Source: Macrosoma leucophasiata
Taxonomy: Eukaryota > Arthropoda > Insecta > Lepidoptera > Hedylidae
DNA: 64,000 bases
Direction of reading: 5' to 3'
Assembly: GCA_036365455.1 (NCBI GenBank)
Contig: JAWQUS010000001.1
Location: 23,607,001-23,671,000, forward strand
Positions within the stretch are counted from its first letter, which is position 1; every line of letters starts with the position of its first letter. A model generated the notes under the pieces. That model did no database searches and was not told where the DNA came from. It saw nothing but the letters and a program-made list of their open reading frames with translations. Below, in pieces: positions 30,046 through 40,872 of this stretch. Both the position numbers and the translations under genes were made by a program.

Positions 30046-30659
30046 TCAACTTTAGATGCATTTAAACGGTTCGTAGATACATATAAAATATTCCGATGGT
30101 TTGAAGTTTTCCAGAGTAACAGCTGGCTGGAATCAACATATGATATAAGGAGAGCAAAGCAAAAAGAGTTCACGCGTGTGGGTTCATTCTGCACGCATCT
30201 GCAGCGCTACAATCGCTAGTGAGAGCTGCTGCTACGCCAAGTTCAATTGCCCCTTCAGCAGCGCATCTATCATGAAAAATGCGTCAACCGTGGAGTGCGT
30301 GGGCGCTAATACACAGTTACTAAAGATATAAAACAATCTCCTATCGACGGAACCCTACACAGACAAAGTCCAAAAGGACTTGGCCTATTTCAAGCGTTAA
30401 TTCACGCGCAAAATAATTATTGTGTAATAAAAAAGCAGGCGCAGGTACTTTGCAGTCTTTTTTCGACGGGGAAAGATATGATACCGATCAATCAATCATT
30501 GCGACAGTTTTAATTTGCACAACACTTTTTTTATCCAAGGACGCCATTTTAAAGAGTTATGACGATTGTGAGCGGGTGGGTCCCAATTATACAGGTTTTT
30601 ATGTGATAAAACTAGTAAAACGGCAAACAGATGTGTAGTCTAAATGAATGGATATTTTA
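30046..30659. other. Unassigned stretch
   Basis: No recognised family. Short frames here lack any domain I know. Confidence 0.5.
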
Positions 30660-30855
30660 ATTACAAAAATGGCCAAGTGCAAGTCGGGCTTAAAAATAAC
30701 AACGCAAGATGGGCAGCAGCGACCCGCAATAAAACTACCGCCACTGCGATCGCCAATCCGCCTGCCAAGCGTGGCTATTATGGCATATTCTCCCCTTATA
30801 AAGCTGTTGTGGGCATTTTTGTCCAGCAGTGGATGTCTTTCGGTTGGATGATAAA
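30660..30855 (+). repeat. Compound LINE-tail relic (R1 start plus RTE-type tail)
   Basis: 'aatggccaagtgcaagtcgg' is the R1 opening. 'gcagcgacccgcaataaaac' through 'tgtccagcagtggatgtctt' is the RTE-type 3' end also seen at 57.57 kb. The end 'ttcggttggatgataa' replaces the usual (TGA)n tail. Confidence 0.6.
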
Positions 30856-30945
30856 CTCATTACTTGGCGATGGTTAATGAGACAGTTAAACAGGCCCATC
30901 AATTCGTTTGTCAGATAACGATCACGTATTTTACTTTTCTCAATT

Positions 30946-31301
30946 ATAATAATAATAATGGCAACCCATTATACGTTCCACTGCTGGGCACGAGTCTCTC
31001 CCCTTTTTGAGGGGAGGCCTGGAGCTTACTCCACCTCGCTGCTCCAATGCGGATTGGTGGCGATACGGGTTGGTGGCCAACCCGCTGTGGGAAGTTTTTA
31101 AACCACCCATAAGGCCTCCGACAAGGTTTAATGACTGCTATCTATCGATAGCAACCGATGGCTTAACGTGGCCTCCAAAGCACGGAAACGCGCATTTTTT
31201 TGTCACAAGCGATCACCTATCACACACCCGACCGCGCCCGTAATGTTTGACTGAGTAGATCGCTTACGATCTACACCAGTCGCGGGGCCATGCGCGCTCC
31301 G
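30946..31301 (-). repeat. S5 SINE-like repeat with TSD
   Basis: Full-length S5 on the minus strand. Perfect 10-bp TSD 'tttctcaatt' at 30936-30945 and 31302-31311. Confidence 0.88.
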
Positions 31302-31554
31302 TTTCTCAATTTCATTTACCTAATCGGCACCTTTTCGCCAGATCCGTGATCAAAATCAACGATTTAAGTACAATTTGCTTATCACTGCCGTATGCTATTA
31401 TTTTCAATAATAAATTAATTTTATGATTGATTGATTTGTTTTTTCCTTTTATCGTAGTTTTCATTTAGCGTTAGTCTGCCCAAGTGATAAGTATTGATCT
31501 GTTATCAATTATTGATTTATAATTGTTGATAACTGTTACTATTATTATGTGTTT

Positions 31555-31855
31555 TGCTGGTGGTAGAGTTCCAGAGTAGCAGCTCGAGGGCGCACCACCA
31601 TCGCATTTCCTAATTTATCTGCCGCTAAATGGTTGTGTTCAGTACTATCGTGTTCCGGTTAGATGGTAATGTATGGCTTCGTAATAACTATCACAGAGAT
31701 ATGACAACTTATGTCTCAGGGCCACCCCTGAGTCCACCCTGTTACCACCAACACATCTGCATTTTGACCTCTGGTTTTTGTTTAGATGTCTATAGACTGC
31801 AGTCATCACTTAACATCAATGTGAACAGTGAGCATGCTTTTCTACCATTTGCTTT
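31555..31855 (+). repeat. S1 repeat, full length, older subfamily
   Basis: From 'tggtggtagagttccagag' to the tail region, with a small duplication around 'cagggccacccctgagtcc'. Confidence 0.82.
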
Positions 31856-31974
31856 ACAACAAGAAAATTTTAGCTACAATTTCTATGATTTTTATAAATA
31901 CGAGTATGTATAAACAGGACAATTAGCTTTTTCTTCAATTTTAAGGTGATTTGCGATTTAACTTGAAAATTGTT

Positions 31975-32062
31975 AGTTATAATCATGTTCCAAGAGGGCT
32001 CTGCTGAGAAGAGCTCTGCTACAGAACAAACTCAGAGTGACTCTTTTTAACAAAACCTTAAA
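31975..32062 (-). repeat. LINE 3' UTR fragment
   Basis: 'gagaagagctctgctacaga' and 'caaactcagagtgactcttt' parallel 52220-52290. Confidence 0.55.
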
Positions 32063-32117
32063 CCAAAAACATGTAACATGATTCCCATTTCTCGGCAGTT
32101 TCCCAGTGTCATATTCC

Positions 32118-32355
32118 GAGTTCGGTCAAATCACACCGCGGACACTCCGCCAAAATTCCATACAAACGCTTCATTTGGTCTTTATTACACAGAGATCAAT
32201 CAGTGACGTGTATTTACACGTGCACCTGTGTGCATAGCACGTAGAGAATACCAAACGTCGCCCATAAGAAAGGAAGGAGGTTGTGTGCGGCGGGGAAATT
32301 GAGCAGGACGTCGAAGTTTCCATTTTATACGTAGTATTATGACATATTCTCTGGT
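32118..32355. repeat. Low-copy repeat, inverted partner at 47.9 kb
   Basis: 'cggacactccgccaaaattc', 'tgtatttacacgtgcacctg', 'agcacgtagagaataccaaa' and 'aggacgtcgaagtttcc' all recur in reverse complement at 47868-48088. About 220 bp, no frame, family unknown. Confidence 0.65.
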
Positions 32356-32483
32356 AAAGTGCTTAATATTGATTGGGACTATATCACGGGACAAAGCAAA
32401 GGTGACTGGCGAATTGCAGTGAAAACGAATGCTTGAAAGCATGCATTTACCTCTGCCAACCTCATATAGGGAAGATTTTTTTT

Positions 32484-32570
32484 TATAAGTATATTAGGTA
32501 AGTATATTAGGTAATGCGGTGGTGCCTACGCCCACGAGCTCCGTCACTGGAGCTCTACCACCAGTAAAGA
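32484..32570 (-). repeat. S1 5' end fragment
   Basis: Minus-strand first 80 bp of S1 with 'aagtatattaggt' duplicated. A scrap of S2 ('gcatgcatttacctctgcc') is upstream at 32440. Confidence 0.75.
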
Positions 32571-32667
32571 TTGTCGTGAACTCACGCTACGTATCCTTTT
32601 AACGCTTAAACCGGCGCGGCGTATGCTAATTATAAGAACCGTTAAAATCGTCAAAATAACGGCCATT

Positions 32668-32698
32668 TATACCATCACCATTAACGTTACCTGAACAA
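32668..32698 (+). repeat. 31-bp exact direct repeat, copy 1
   Basis: Starts 'tataccatcaccattaacgt' and is identical over 31 bp to 33494-33524. Flanks on both sides differ. Confidence 0.85.
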
Positions 32699-32884
32699 AC
32701 TTTGGCAATAACTAATAATTATATTCAGTACGTTCTGAGTAATGAATACATCCCTAGTGGTCGCCAGTGCTGCTTCGATCCGATTTATTTTAATATGTCC
32801 GATATGCGGATTGTAGCCACGTGGTTAAATTGTTCTTCGACGCGTGAAACAGAAACGTGAGCTTTTGCCGATCGTCAAACAACG

Positions 32885-33125
32885 AAAAGTGGCCTACCTC
32901 TGACATGTACTGAGACATGATAGGTACGAGTTGCTACAACTGGTTGTGATGGAAAAAAACGCGGGTAAAAGACGAGTTGGACGAAGAAAGAAATCTTGGT
33001 TACGTAACATTCGAGAGTGGACAGGAATAGCAAGTGTAGCCGAGTTGTTTCGTCTCGCCAGAAACCGGGAACAATATGCCATATTGACCGCCAACCTTCG
33101 CTAGTCGGAGAGGCACTCCAAGAAC
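32885..33125 (+). pseudogene. LINE ORF2 C-terminal fragment
   Basis: The frame 32949-33104 (52 codons) reads GKRRVGRRKKSWLRNIREWT, then SVAELFRLARNREQYAILTA and a stop. This is the C-terminal tail of a lepidopteran LINE ORF2 of the RTE/Jockey-like kind that ends with a basic GRRK...WLRN block. RT motifs are absent. Confidence 0.7.
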
Positions 33126-33199
33126 AAGGTTAAATTGTCTTATGACAAAGAACCTTTTGCACGCGAATCCGACTCACGACTCACATCAAACTTTTCTAC

Positions 33200-33306
33200 T
33201 GGTGGTAGAGCTCCAAAGCAGGAGCTAGAGGGTATATTATTAAGCGCCACCGCATTACCTGATCTATCTGCCGCGAAATGGTAGTGTACAGCACTACCGT
33301 GTTGCG
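33200..33306 (+). repeat. S1 5' portion, diverged
   Basis: 'tactggtggtagagctccaa' to 'cagcactaccgtgttgcg'. Confidence 0.7.
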
Positions 33307-33309
33307 TTT

Positions 33310-33524
33310 ATTACCTGGATACGGCAAAGCAAAAAAGGAGGGTTATGATTTTGACCGGTATGTATGTATGTATGTATGTACGTATGTATGTATGTTCATC
33401 TGTTATTTCATAACTTCGAAACTACTTATCATATTTTTTTTATTGATGTGGCGTTGGAAGCTGCTCTATCGTCCGCTGGTTATAGGCTATATGTATACCA
33501 TCACCATTAACGTTACCTGAACAA
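33310..33524 (+). repeat. Repeat with (TATG)n tract and second copy of the 31-bp repeat
   Basis: 'ggagggttatgattttgacc' followed by a (TATG)n run (33358-33396) is familiar in moth and butterfly genomes. The block ends with the 31-bp segment duplicated from 32668. Confidence 0.6.
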
Positions 33525-33543
33525 CTCATTTCAAGGTTTCTGA

Positions 33544-33600
33544 ATAGTGGTAGAGTTCTGTGCAGGAACTCGAGGGTATATGCACCACCGCATCACTTGA
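33544..33600 (+). repeat. S1 5' fragment, short
   Basis: 'tagtggtagagttctgtgca' to 'gcaccaccgcatcact'; about 55 bp. Confidence 0.55.
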
Positions 33601-34075
33601 TGAACTCAAACTCAAAAATTATTTGAATCACTTGGAAATAATCAAAGTTTGCTTGTGATAGGTCAAATTAAAAATATAAAATTAAAGTTAATAACAACTT
33701 TACTGCTACGTTGATTAATATGTCAAAGTTTTTTTTTTTTTTAATCCTCTTTCACTCACAGCCCCACAGTAGGTATAAACCTGTGTCGTGGGTGCCGTTG
33801 TACACATACAACACATATACAAACAACCAGACCCGAAACAAATATCTGTAGGCCATACAAATATTTGTCCCGGTGCGGGGATCGAACCCGGGACCCTTCG
33901 AATCAAACGGTTATCTCACACCGCTGGACTAACCGGGTCGTCAAGTTAACAAAAATAAAATAAAGAATTGTGCAAAAATACTTAATTATTGAAACAGATA
34001 TATCATAGATATATACTCGTATATAGTATCAACCAAATGTTCCATTCTCTATTTTACAAATTACAAACAGAGCAG
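33601..34075 (-). repeat. L3 LINE 3' UTR, split by an S3 SINE
   Basis: 33601-33724 and 33946-34075 align in order with 54165-54365 ('caaactcaaaaattatttga', 'gtgataggtcaaatta', 'acgttgattaatatgtcaaa', 'atgttccattctctatttta'), the 3' UTR of the minus-strand LINE at 54-55.5 kb. Confidence 0.75.
33729..33943 (-). repeat. S3 tRNA-headed SINE, full length
   Basis: Same as the 7.74-kb copy: T-run, 'cagtaggtataaacctgtgt', B box complement 'ggggatcgaacccgggac' and 'ggactaaccgggtcgtcaa'. It sits in an L3 3' UTR, with an imperfect TSD candidate around 'gtcaaagtt' and 'gtcaagtta'. Confidence 0.85.
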
Positions 34076-35504
34076 TGGTGTGTTACCAATAAGCTGCCAA
34101 CAAAAGTTACTTAAAGTTTGGTACTTAATTTACTTAACTTCTTAAGTTGTTTGATAATGAAATATTACTCAGGTAGGTAATTATTTTTTACAGTACAAAT
34201 TATATTTTGTCTAGGTAAAAATTAAATTACATACGCGAAAACTGTACTGATTTAATTATGATTACAAATTTACACCAGTTTAAGCCATAAATTATTATAT
34301 AATTATAAATAGAACCACGGAATACATCGCGCGGGATCTTTCAAAAGATATGGAAAAAAAAACGTGTATTTGTTAGGAGTCAACATGCACCCCATGTACA
34401 TTCGTGCAATAAATCAGTTGGTACAATGATGTGATACACGTACAGTCGCGATCGTAAATCTATCAAAAAACGCATGGGGCATCACCCACAGACTTCTTGA
34501 ATTAAAATCTTTTTAGCGCAAATGTATTTTTGTGTAGAATAAAAATGAGACGGAATGGCAAATTTTATGGGTGTGTAAATCGCCTGTAGCTTAACTAAGG
34601 CTGGGTTTCAACTTACTATAACTTTTACAAATGAATAGACCAACGGACGGACGAACATGGCAAAACTATAGGGGGTTACTTGTAAGTTGCGATACTCTGA
34701 AAACTGTAATACACCAAAATATACCTACTAATTTATACCTACCTGCCTCGTTAAAGGCTTGGCGTGAGGAACAACACACGCACAAAAACTTCATTCATAA
34801 AAAGCGCACGTCCAAAAATACTACAGCAACATTTGGTATGTGTATGCATAATTTACGTTTGAAACATGTCTTTCGAGACGAAATTTCACACTCCAATTAA
34901 GGTTGTGCGAGCGCGGAAATTGCGCCGGCGCACACACGTCGCGTGACGGAGACGATGTGGAATTTATTACCATTGACTAGGTACATTTCTTTATTTAAAA
35001 ATATAAAGATTAGCAATTATTAGCACATGTTGAACTAAGTTTAAAAAATAAATGAAGGTACGTAAACCATTTGTCTGACGTGATTTAAACTAAAATGATT
35101 TTGGATGAAATCGAAAGGAACCATGATGAAAGCTGGTTTTCAAAATAATTTAAGTTTTTGCGAAAACTGTAGCAAATTATCAAATTTATGAATAAGTGTA
35201 AGGTTTACGATATCGGGAAATAATATTTATACACGCAATTTTATTTTTATATATTTTGCAAAATATGGATCAGAACTGTCAGGTTGTTCATTGCACGGGA
35301 ATCTAACGGCGGGTCTGAGGGAGGGAAAGGTAACGGAAGTGATCTCCGAGATTAATTAAATAGTTGTCAATGACATCCATTGAAATTGAAATTAAAATCA
35401 AAAGGCTGCAATAGGTATTATAATACTGTCCTCGCTTAATAATATGTCTGTCGCCAATTTATCTTGGAACTCTCTAGGCTTATAGTTTTACTAAGAGTAA
35501 GATA
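34076..35504. other. Mostly unassigned stretch with R1 fragment
   Basis: 34625-34672 ('acggacggacgaacatggca') is a fragment of R1. The remainder, about 1.3 kb, is AT-rich and shows no family or gene that I recognise. Confidence 0.5.
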
Positions 35505-35795
35505 TATTGCTGGTAGAATTCCAGTGGAAGTAGTCGAGGGGAGGTAGGCACCATCGCATTATCCGATGACCTATATGCCGCCAAATAGTAGTGTTCAGCA
35601 CTATCGTGTTCCGGCTTTGAGCTCTTACTTAACTCTCCTATACTAACTATCACAAAGATTAAATAAGTATGAGCTCAAAGATGGCAATCGCAGTTTCACC
35701 CCTTGGTTTGTGTACCTGTTGATTTGCCACAGTTTTGACTTAACATCCGTGTTAACTGTGCCCAAGCAAACATCATAACACAAAAAAATAAACGT
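35505..35795 (+). repeat. S1 repeat, highly diverged
   Basis: 'tgctggtagaattccagtgg', 'cagcactatcgtgttccgg' and 'cttaacatccgtgttaactg' keep the S1 order; the middle is strongly changed. Confidence 0.7.
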
Positions 35796-36295
35796 CAATA
35801 AACCGAGGACCTACGTGTAACAATGATATACATAACAAATAATTGTTATTAGTGGCACCTAAGACTTAGTCTGGAATTGTATATGAATAAACAGGATAAA
35901 TAACTATCTATCTATCTATATATATATATATATATATAAAGTTAAATAAACTTACCGCAAAGATAAAATACAAACATTACATTAATAATTTTATTTAGAC
36001 ACATGTGTTTCTTAGTTTCGGTTCTGTGTGTGTCACATATTCTTTTTTAGTTATTGATAATTTTGTAAACAGTTATCACGTTACTCTTTGACATATACAA
36101 ACACAACGAATCCGTCACGTCGCCGTGTCGTCAGCTATAAACATTGCATCGCTAATCCTGCATGAAGGAAACCATAAATCACATCATTAAGTGAAAAAAA
36201 CGTCCGATGTGTGTCACGACGCGACGTCGACGAGACACGACCGAGTTTATATTAATTCTGATGACGCAAATTAACTTTAAGACACTTGTATATAT
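35796..36295. other. Unassigned stretch
   Basis: Contains (TA)n and (ATCT)n runs at 35907-35938. Several CpG-rich words ('acgacgcgacgtcgacgag') occur near 36215. Nothing else recognised. Confidence 0.5.
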
Positions 36296-36480
36296 AATAC
36301 TAGCTGTTGCCCGGAGCTACGCCCGCGTGGATGTCATTTAAAAGGTAGCCTATGTTCTTTCTCAAAGTCAACTCTATCTCTGAACCAAATTGCATTAAAA
36401 TCGGTTCAGTCGTTTGGACGTGAAAAGGTAACAGACAGACAGAGTTACTTTCTCATTTATTATTTAAGGATTATTATGTT
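36296..36480 (+). repeat. R3 dispersed repeat
   Basis: 'actagctgttgcccggagct', 'acgcccgcgtggatgtcatt', 'aaatcggttcagtcgtttgg', 'acgtgaaaaggtaacagaca'. The second half is nearly identical to 42955-43025. Confidence 0.8.
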
Positions 36481-36573
36481 GATTGTGAAAACGGAGCTAA
36501 ATTTATTGATGATGTAATCAGTGGACAAAGCGTAGCAATAAAACATTACAACTAATTCTACACATCTACTAAC

Positions 36574-36609
36574 AAAGTATAGAAATACTTTATAGTATTT
36601 CTATACTTT
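36574..36609. repeat. Perfect hairpin, 16-bp arms, 4-nt loop
   Basis: 'aaagtatagaaatact', loop TTAT, exact complement. Confidence 0.85.
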
Positions 36610-36689
36610 ATCTATTGTGGTAGAAACCACATACCATGATATTTTTACCACATGCCCAAATCAACGAGCGCACCCCAAAAAGAACTCAA

Positions 36690-36850
36690 AAACAAAAATA
36701 TCTAAGAAAACCCGAAAAAGAGTCACAAATCAAAAACCCGGGCCGTCCGTCACAAATCACCGAGACGCATGCTTTCCTATCGGCACTCGAACCGGCTAAT
36801 GGCCCCAGATTTATTTACCCACCGAGCTACACGGTAATGTTGTTAGCTAT
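36690..36850 (-). repeat. S6 tRNA-headed SINE, copy 1
   Basis: On the minus strand 'ccgtgtagctcggtgggtaa' gives an A box and 'gccggttcgagtgccga' a B box. The body runs to 'cggcccgggtttttgatttg'. The same sequence recurs at 37955-38112 with few differences. Confidence 0.75.
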
Positions 36851-36901
36851 TGTTCATTAGGAACTTATCGATGTAGATTAGATGCTTTACTTGTGTTATA
36901 T

Positions 36902-37118
36902 AACGTAACATCAGGCCTGTAATCCCCGAAGGGGTAGGCAGAGGTAAATGCATGCATTGAAGCATACATGCAAGCACCCACGATTCGCCGGTTACGTTTT
37001 GGCCATGTAACAGGTGGCGAGCCTATTGACATCTCCGGGCACATTACCAAACTTCGAGGTACTGGGAAATTTCCAGAAAATTGAAAAATCCCATTGGAAC
37101 TAGAGATAAAGGATTGGT
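36902..37118 (-). repeat. S2 SINE, head-truncated
   Basis: From 'acatcaggcctgtaatcccc' to 'cattggaactagagataaag'; the tRNA-like head is missing. Confidence 0.8.
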
Positions 37119-37163
37119 GATTGGGATTGGTCCTTTTAATTTTCAGTCTATGTTGTTATTTAT

Positions 37164-37356
37164 AGTAGTAACACATGTCCGAATTCGGTAATGCGCACCG
37201 AATCCGCCGACCAAATTCGCGCGAGCGGACCGCATTGGACTTGATTAATAATCATTATGTGCGCCGCACTGCTCTTCACACGGTTCGGTTCATTTGGTTC
37301 GGAGCGTACCGAATCCGCGGTCCGCTTCGTACCAAGTCCGGACGAGTGTTACTACT
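37164..37356. mobile_element. MITE with TA target site
   Basis: The ends 'agtagtaacacatgtccgaa' and the complement of 'gtccggacgagtgttactact' are imperfect terminal inverted repeats, and the interior repeats 'ccgaatccgc' and 'gcggaccgc' in both orientations. TA lies at both edges, as for Tc1/mariner-type elements. About 193 bp, GC-richer than its surroundings. It encodes nothing plausible. Confidence 0.65.
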
Positions 37357-37514
37357 ATTAGAGATGAAATTACTGAAATCCGCTTACAACTGTTTAATTA
37401 TTTCAATTGATACGACTAATTTCCAAAGTAGAATGATACTGTTCCATACATTTCTGGGCCCAGGTGTTCACTGTACAAATTATGTCATTTTCAAATGACT
37501 TGAAAATAAATAAT

Positions 37515-37662
37515 TAAAAATTCGGGCATTTTTTGAATTGCCAGTAATTGAAGTATCGTATGATCAAGTAAATGTTCGGTTAGATTGCTAATTGTTAACT
37601 ATATTACTGTGAAATGGATTAACCAGTAACGATTTTGCAGGCCCAAAATTAGCCGTCTCTTT
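37515..37662. repeat. Low-copy repeat, partner at 15.05 kb
   Basis: Inverse-orientation match to 15050-15196 ('attttttgaattgccagtaa' and 'acgattttgcaggcccaaaa'). Confidence 0.6.
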
Positions 37663-37954
37663 TATATTTTATGCATTTTTTCTACATTATATACATATTA
37701 CTATTTTTATACTATATCCAATTAGGATTTTTTTTTACCTGCGGGCGTACCATGTCCTATTATTCCAATCTAAACTAAATTGCTAGCCCTGTCTTGTTCC
37801 TTCATACGTGTTGACGTATAAGACAAATGAAACAAAATTTTAGCAGTGCCTAAACTGTATATCGCACTTACGTACGGGCCCTGTGAACATAACAAATTAA
37901 GGCAAGAAGTAGACTCTAAATATCAAAAAACGTAAATATCTTTAAAAGTAAACC
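37663..37954. other. Unassigned stretch
   Basis: AT-rich; nothing recognised. Confidence 0.4.
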
Positions 37955-38112
37955 CCAAAAAGAGTCACAAATCAAAAACCCGGGTCGTCCGTCACAAATC
38001 ACCGAGACGCATGCTTTCCTGTCGGCACTCGAACCGGCTAATGGCCCCAGATTTATTTACCCACCGAGCTACACGGTAATGTTGTTAGCTATTGTTGATT
38101 AGAAACTTATGG
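37955..38112 (-). repeat. S6 tRNA-headed SINE, copy 2
   Basis: Very close to the copy at 36690-36850, same strand, 1.26 kb apart, and the similarity runs on past the tRNA-like part ('acggtaatgttgttagctat', 'acttatggatgtagatta'). Confidence 0.75.
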
Positions 38113-38432
38113 ATGTAGATTATATTCTTAACTTGTATGTTGTATCTTTAGAAAAGAAAAATATGTATAAGTTCGTGTGGATTTTCCCCTGAATTTTGAA
38201 CTAGTTTCCTCATAGAGGTGAAATTATAAAACAAATATATATATATATATCTTTAAATAAATAAACCGATGCTGGTTTATTAATTTGTATTTTCATACTT
38301 ACAAGTTTTCTAATAAGAAAGGCGAGGCCGCTTTGAGTGTAATATGTTTTTAGTCTGTCAAAAGAATGAGTACCTATGAAAGAGAAAAAGATTGTATTTG
38401 TATAAATTAGGAGTATAATTAGTGAAACTGTA
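38113..38432. other. Unassigned stretch
   Basis: AT-rich with a short (TA)n run at 38237. Confidence 0.4.
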
Positions 38433-38466
38433 TATATATATACGAGTAGTTACTCGTATATATATA
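38433..38466. repeat. Perfect hairpin, 16-bp arms, 2-nt loop
   Basis: 'tatatatatacgagta', GT, then its complement. TA-rich, so chance is more likely than for the other hairpins. Confidence 0.7.
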
Positions 38467-39054
38467 GTTACCCTAAATCCTAAATAAATACTTTTTTAAT
38501 TGTTTAATAATATAATACTTGATAGGCCTACGATATACACATACGAACATCATACAAAGCAGTCCAAAGTTCAGTTCAGTCGTTTTATCAATTAATTGTC
38601 ATTCTTACCACGTAATGTGGTACCAAATACCCAATTTCATAACTTAGTCGCCTTTTCATACGTTTTCTTATCACAGTCTGATGTATTCCAACAAACAGGC
38701 GTAGGTGTACAGTCGCTTCTGTGTTTGATCTGTGCGTGCCGCTGTTGACAGAAATATTAGGTGCGTGTGCGCAGGTTTAGATGCGGTTGTTTTTTGAAGT
38801 TTTCCCTTGTAATTGGGTAATCGTGAATTTATTGGTTTACTAACAAATTTAAGAGAATACTTTAATAACAGCACAAGAAGTGTATAATGATCGAGATATA
38901 TGGAGCTCCTTGCTTTTTGTCTACCCATCTGTCTGTCATAAATTTACATTTTTAATCTCTCAGGTTCTGAGTCCGGGGATTAATTAGTGAACTGCCTAAC
39001 CTTAGAGATCTAGCGTCCGATTCTCGGCTTAGGTTATTGCGGTAGGATACAAAA
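38467..39054. other. Unassigned stretch
   Basis: No recognised family or gene. Confidence 0.5.
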
Positions 39055-39370
39055 GATACTAGCGGCCCACCGGTAGATCGGAGTGGAGTAGCCATAGCTT
39101 TTATTACCTACCGATGCAAAACAGTCTGTCATTTTTTGAGGGGGAAATGCGTGTGATACACACACACAACAAAAATCTCTACTGCGAAACTCAGACCTTG
39201 ACTTTTACAAAATAAATAAACAATTTCACGCACACATTTAAACATTTCGGCCATTTTTGGCGATAGGCATTGGAACATTTGTGCTTGTACTTTGACAGAG
39301 GGGAAAACCTGCATATGACTACTCCCCTTTGATCCGCCGTGGTCGGTGGCCCGTGTTGCTCTATGCACGT
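39055..39370 (+). repeat. R2 dispersed repeat, long copy
   Basis: Most complete R2: 'cggagtggagtagccatagc', 'gatgcaaaacagtctgtcat', 'tttcacgcacacatttaaac', 'cgtgttgctctatg'. The start complements the 'tactccccttt...gatccgcc' part near the end, so R2 has foldback ends. Confidence 0.75.
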
Positions 39371-39473
39371 GTGCAACTACAAACATAATATTGCGACTAT
39401 AAATTGTGATGTTAGCTATCTTATCTTTGTTAGTATATACCTAACGGTCATACAAACGGACAGAAGGACCTGG

Positions 39474-39742
39474 ATTTTTTTTAATGTAATGAAAGTGGCA
39501 AACAAGCATGTAGTTCACATTTATGTTAAATGATGACTGCAGCCTACAGAAACTCACACAAAGACCAGACACTCCTGAGGCCTAAGGTGTTATGCCACTG
39601 TGCCGGAAATTACAGGGCCGTACATTACCACCTGACCGGAACACGATAGTGCTGAACACTTCCATTTAGCGGCAAGTATATTAGGTAATGCGGTGGTGCC
39701 TACGCCCGCGAGCATCGTCACTGGAGTTCTACCACCAGTAAA
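39474..39742 (-). repeat. S1 repeat with internal deletion
   Basis: Full-length S1 on the minus strand lacking about 25 bp between 'cacacaaagaccaga' and 'cactcctgaggcc'. Confidence 0.85.
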
Positions 39743-40240
39743 ATGCCACCTGGTGCTGGATTCTCGTAACATGAAGTCGTCGAATCGGCATAAAATCGAT
39801 TAGCTCTCATAATCTGGACACAGGCCGCGTGTTTTAGTTTAAGCAAGACAGAGAATCAATTCAATGGCGATTCAACGACTATTACTAGAATAAGGTCCAT
39901 GGTCCGTAGCCTACATTGAATCCTTATAGTTCAACAAGAAGCAAAATAATGGCTGATACGTACAAATAATTAATATTCGAACATAACAAAATTTAATTTG
40001 CCCATACAAGTGACGGAATTGCTCATTGAAACATTTACACACCTGATAAAACATGACAATAACTATTTAAATAATAAAATTAATTACCATTTTATGCGAG
40101 TATTGTAATATAATACAAGAAATTATATCAATTTGTAGTCGTTAGATATAGGAAACGTATTGATTATTGTAGATATTCTAATAATATGTGTTGTTATATG
40201 TTTAAAAAACTAAAAAATAATAAGTAGGCGCGTTACATTG
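39743..40240. other. Unassigned stretch
   Basis: AT-rich; nothing recognised. Confidence 0.5.
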
Positions 40241-40590
40241 AAGCACGTGACACGTGAAGCGCGCATGGCCCCGCGGCTGGTGTAGATCGGAGGCGATCTA
40301 CTCGGTTAAGCGATACCGGCGCGGTCGGGTGTGTGATGAGTGACCGCTAGTGGCAAATTAAAATGCTCGTTTCCGTGCTTCGGAGGGGAAGTTAAGCCGT
40401 CGGTCCCAGTTGCTATCGATAGTCTTGTCTGAGGCCTTATGGCGGTTCAGAAACATCCGACAGCGGGTTGGCCACTAACCCTTATCTTCATTAACCCGGA
40501 GCAGCGTGGTGGAGTAAGCTCCAGGCCTCCTCCGAAGAAGGGGAGAGACTCGTGCCCAGCAGTGGGACGTATCAATGGTTGCCATTATTA
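40241..40590 (+). repeat. S5 SINE-like repeat
   Basis: The only full S5 copy on the plus strand: 'gcgcgcatggccccgcggct' to 'ggttgccattattatt'. It ends exactly where an S2 copy begins; no TSD could be confirmed. Confidence 0.82.
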
Positions 40591-40593
40591 TTG

Positions 40594-40872
40594 TAACGTA
40601 ACTTCACGCCTATAATCCCCTCAGAAGAGGGAGGCAGAGGTATACCAATGCATGCATTCAAGCATACATGCAAACACCCTTGATTCGACGGTTACGTTTT
40701 GGTCGATGGCGGCGGCGAGCCTGTTGACATCATCGGGCTCATTACTAAACGCTGATGACGCATTACTAAACGTAGATACTGGGTAACTTCCATAAAATGA
40801 AGAAAACCCAATAGAACCAGAGATAAAGGATTCCACAGCGTAATCGCCCAGGAATCAAATCCAGCAACTTCA
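40594..40872 (-). repeat. S2 SINE, diverged
   Basis: 'acgtaacttcacgcctataa' to a decayed head 'gcccaggaatcaaatccagc'. Confidence 0.78.

Noticed and set aside
29784..30194. 136-codon antisense frame
   Set aside because: Lies opposite a decayed Jockey-type LINE C-terminus that explains the sequence better.
36617..36860. Two overlapping plus-strand frames
   Set aside because: They fall within the S6 SINE and lack protein features; the same DNA repeats at 37.96 kb.
40241..40872. TSD around the plus-strand S5 copy
   Set aside because: The right flank is an S2 repeat and no left counterpart of 8 bp or more could be found.
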